Of a DNA stretch of 5,827 nucleotides, positions 5,676 to 5,827 are shown piece by piece (the stretch's first letter is position 1; every line of letters begins with the position of its first letter). The stretch is from positions 1-5,827 of the forward strand of contig JALWTZ010000232.1 of NCBI GenBank assembly GCA_026993285.1, read 5' to 3'. The stretch comes from Lysobacterales bacterium (lineage in GTDB: Bacteria; Pseudomonadota; Gammaproteobacteria; Xanthomonadales; S139-57). Made by a program: the position numbers and the translations under genes. Below the pieces are notes generated by a model, which saw nothing but the letters and a program-made list of their open reading frames with translations, was not told where the DNA came from and did no database searches.

Positions 5676-5827
5676 TCAATTGAGCGATCGGGATGCAATC
5701 GGCTTGCCGGCGGCACGCCATTCCGGCAGGCCCATCTCCAGCCTGCGGGCGCGATAACCCTGCCGTTGCAATTCTGAAACCGCCTCATGGGCATACACGC
5801 AATACGGCCCACGACAATAGGCCACGA
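5676..5827 (-). CDS. Rhodanese-domain protein, C-terminal end (perhaps an ArsR-rhodanese fusion)
   Basis: Only the last 49 full codons are in the window; the gene continues beyond base 5827. The visible peptide starts VAYCRGPYCVYA, a beta strand ending in the rhodanese active-site loop. The first Cys is the residue expected to carry the persulfide, and a second Cys lies five positions later. It continues with a helix (HEAVSELQRQ), a strand (RARRLEMG) and the typical rhodanese end GLPEWRAAGKPI, before TGA at 5678-5676. Rhodaneses transfer sulfane sulfur between thiols. The CRGPYC loop is one I associate with ArsR-family regulators fused to a C-terminal rhodanese domain, so the missing part may be a DNA-binding repressor that senses persulfides; a stand-alone rhodanese is equally possible. 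It lies 18 bases upstream of the MBL gene on the same strand, giving a likely sulfur-handling operon. This short frame is masked by a longer spurious frame (5360-5812 minus). Confidence 0.88.
   Translation of the reverse strand, partial: VAYCRGPYCVYAHEAVSELQRQGYRARRLEMGLPEWRAAGKPIASRSLN

Noticed and set aside
5360..5812. A 150-codon minus-strand frame over the rhodanese and MBL genes
   Set aside because: It is out of frame with both the rhodanese CRGPYC peptide and the MBL motifs, which are clearly the real products.

Overview
This window is chromosomal DNA from a Proteobacterium, most likely a gammaproteobacterium. The reasons are a RecBCD-type recD, moderately high GC, an outer-membrane-type lipoprotein and a membrane PAS-GGDEF-EAL protein. 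I cannot name a genus. No RNA gene, insertion sequence, CRISPR array or phage gene is visible. Coding density is very high, and both convergent junctions are only 6 to 23 bases long.

Layout from left to right. (1) At 1-795 (+) is the C-terminal part of RecD, cut by the window edge. (2) At 819-3400 (-) are two genes transcribed leftwards. The first is a large six-helix membrane protein with PAS, GGDEF and EAL domains for cyclic-di-GMP turnover. Two bases after its stop is a small 85-residue protein of unknown function that looks translationally coupled to it. (3) At 3401-3543 is the only sizeable intergenic region, which should hold divergent promoters. (4) At 3544-4919 (+) an acyltransferase-like protein of the LpxL/LPLAT type overlaps by 4 bases a small lipoprotein with an apparent internal duplication. 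(5) At 4926-5827 (-) a sulfur-related pair is transcribed leftwards: the end of a rhodanese domain (cut by the window edge), then a metallo-beta-lactamase-fold protein resembling persulfide dioxygenases and related hydrolases.

Three themes appear: DNA repair (recD), c-di-GMP signalling with a small companion gene, and envelope or sulfur functions. No complete new system stands out. The best leads are the coupled 85-residue protein; the acyltransferase-like protein lacking the usual HX4(D/E) dyad, co-encoded with the duplicated-motif lipoprotein; and the MBL protein with histidine where the family normally has a metal-binding aspartate.
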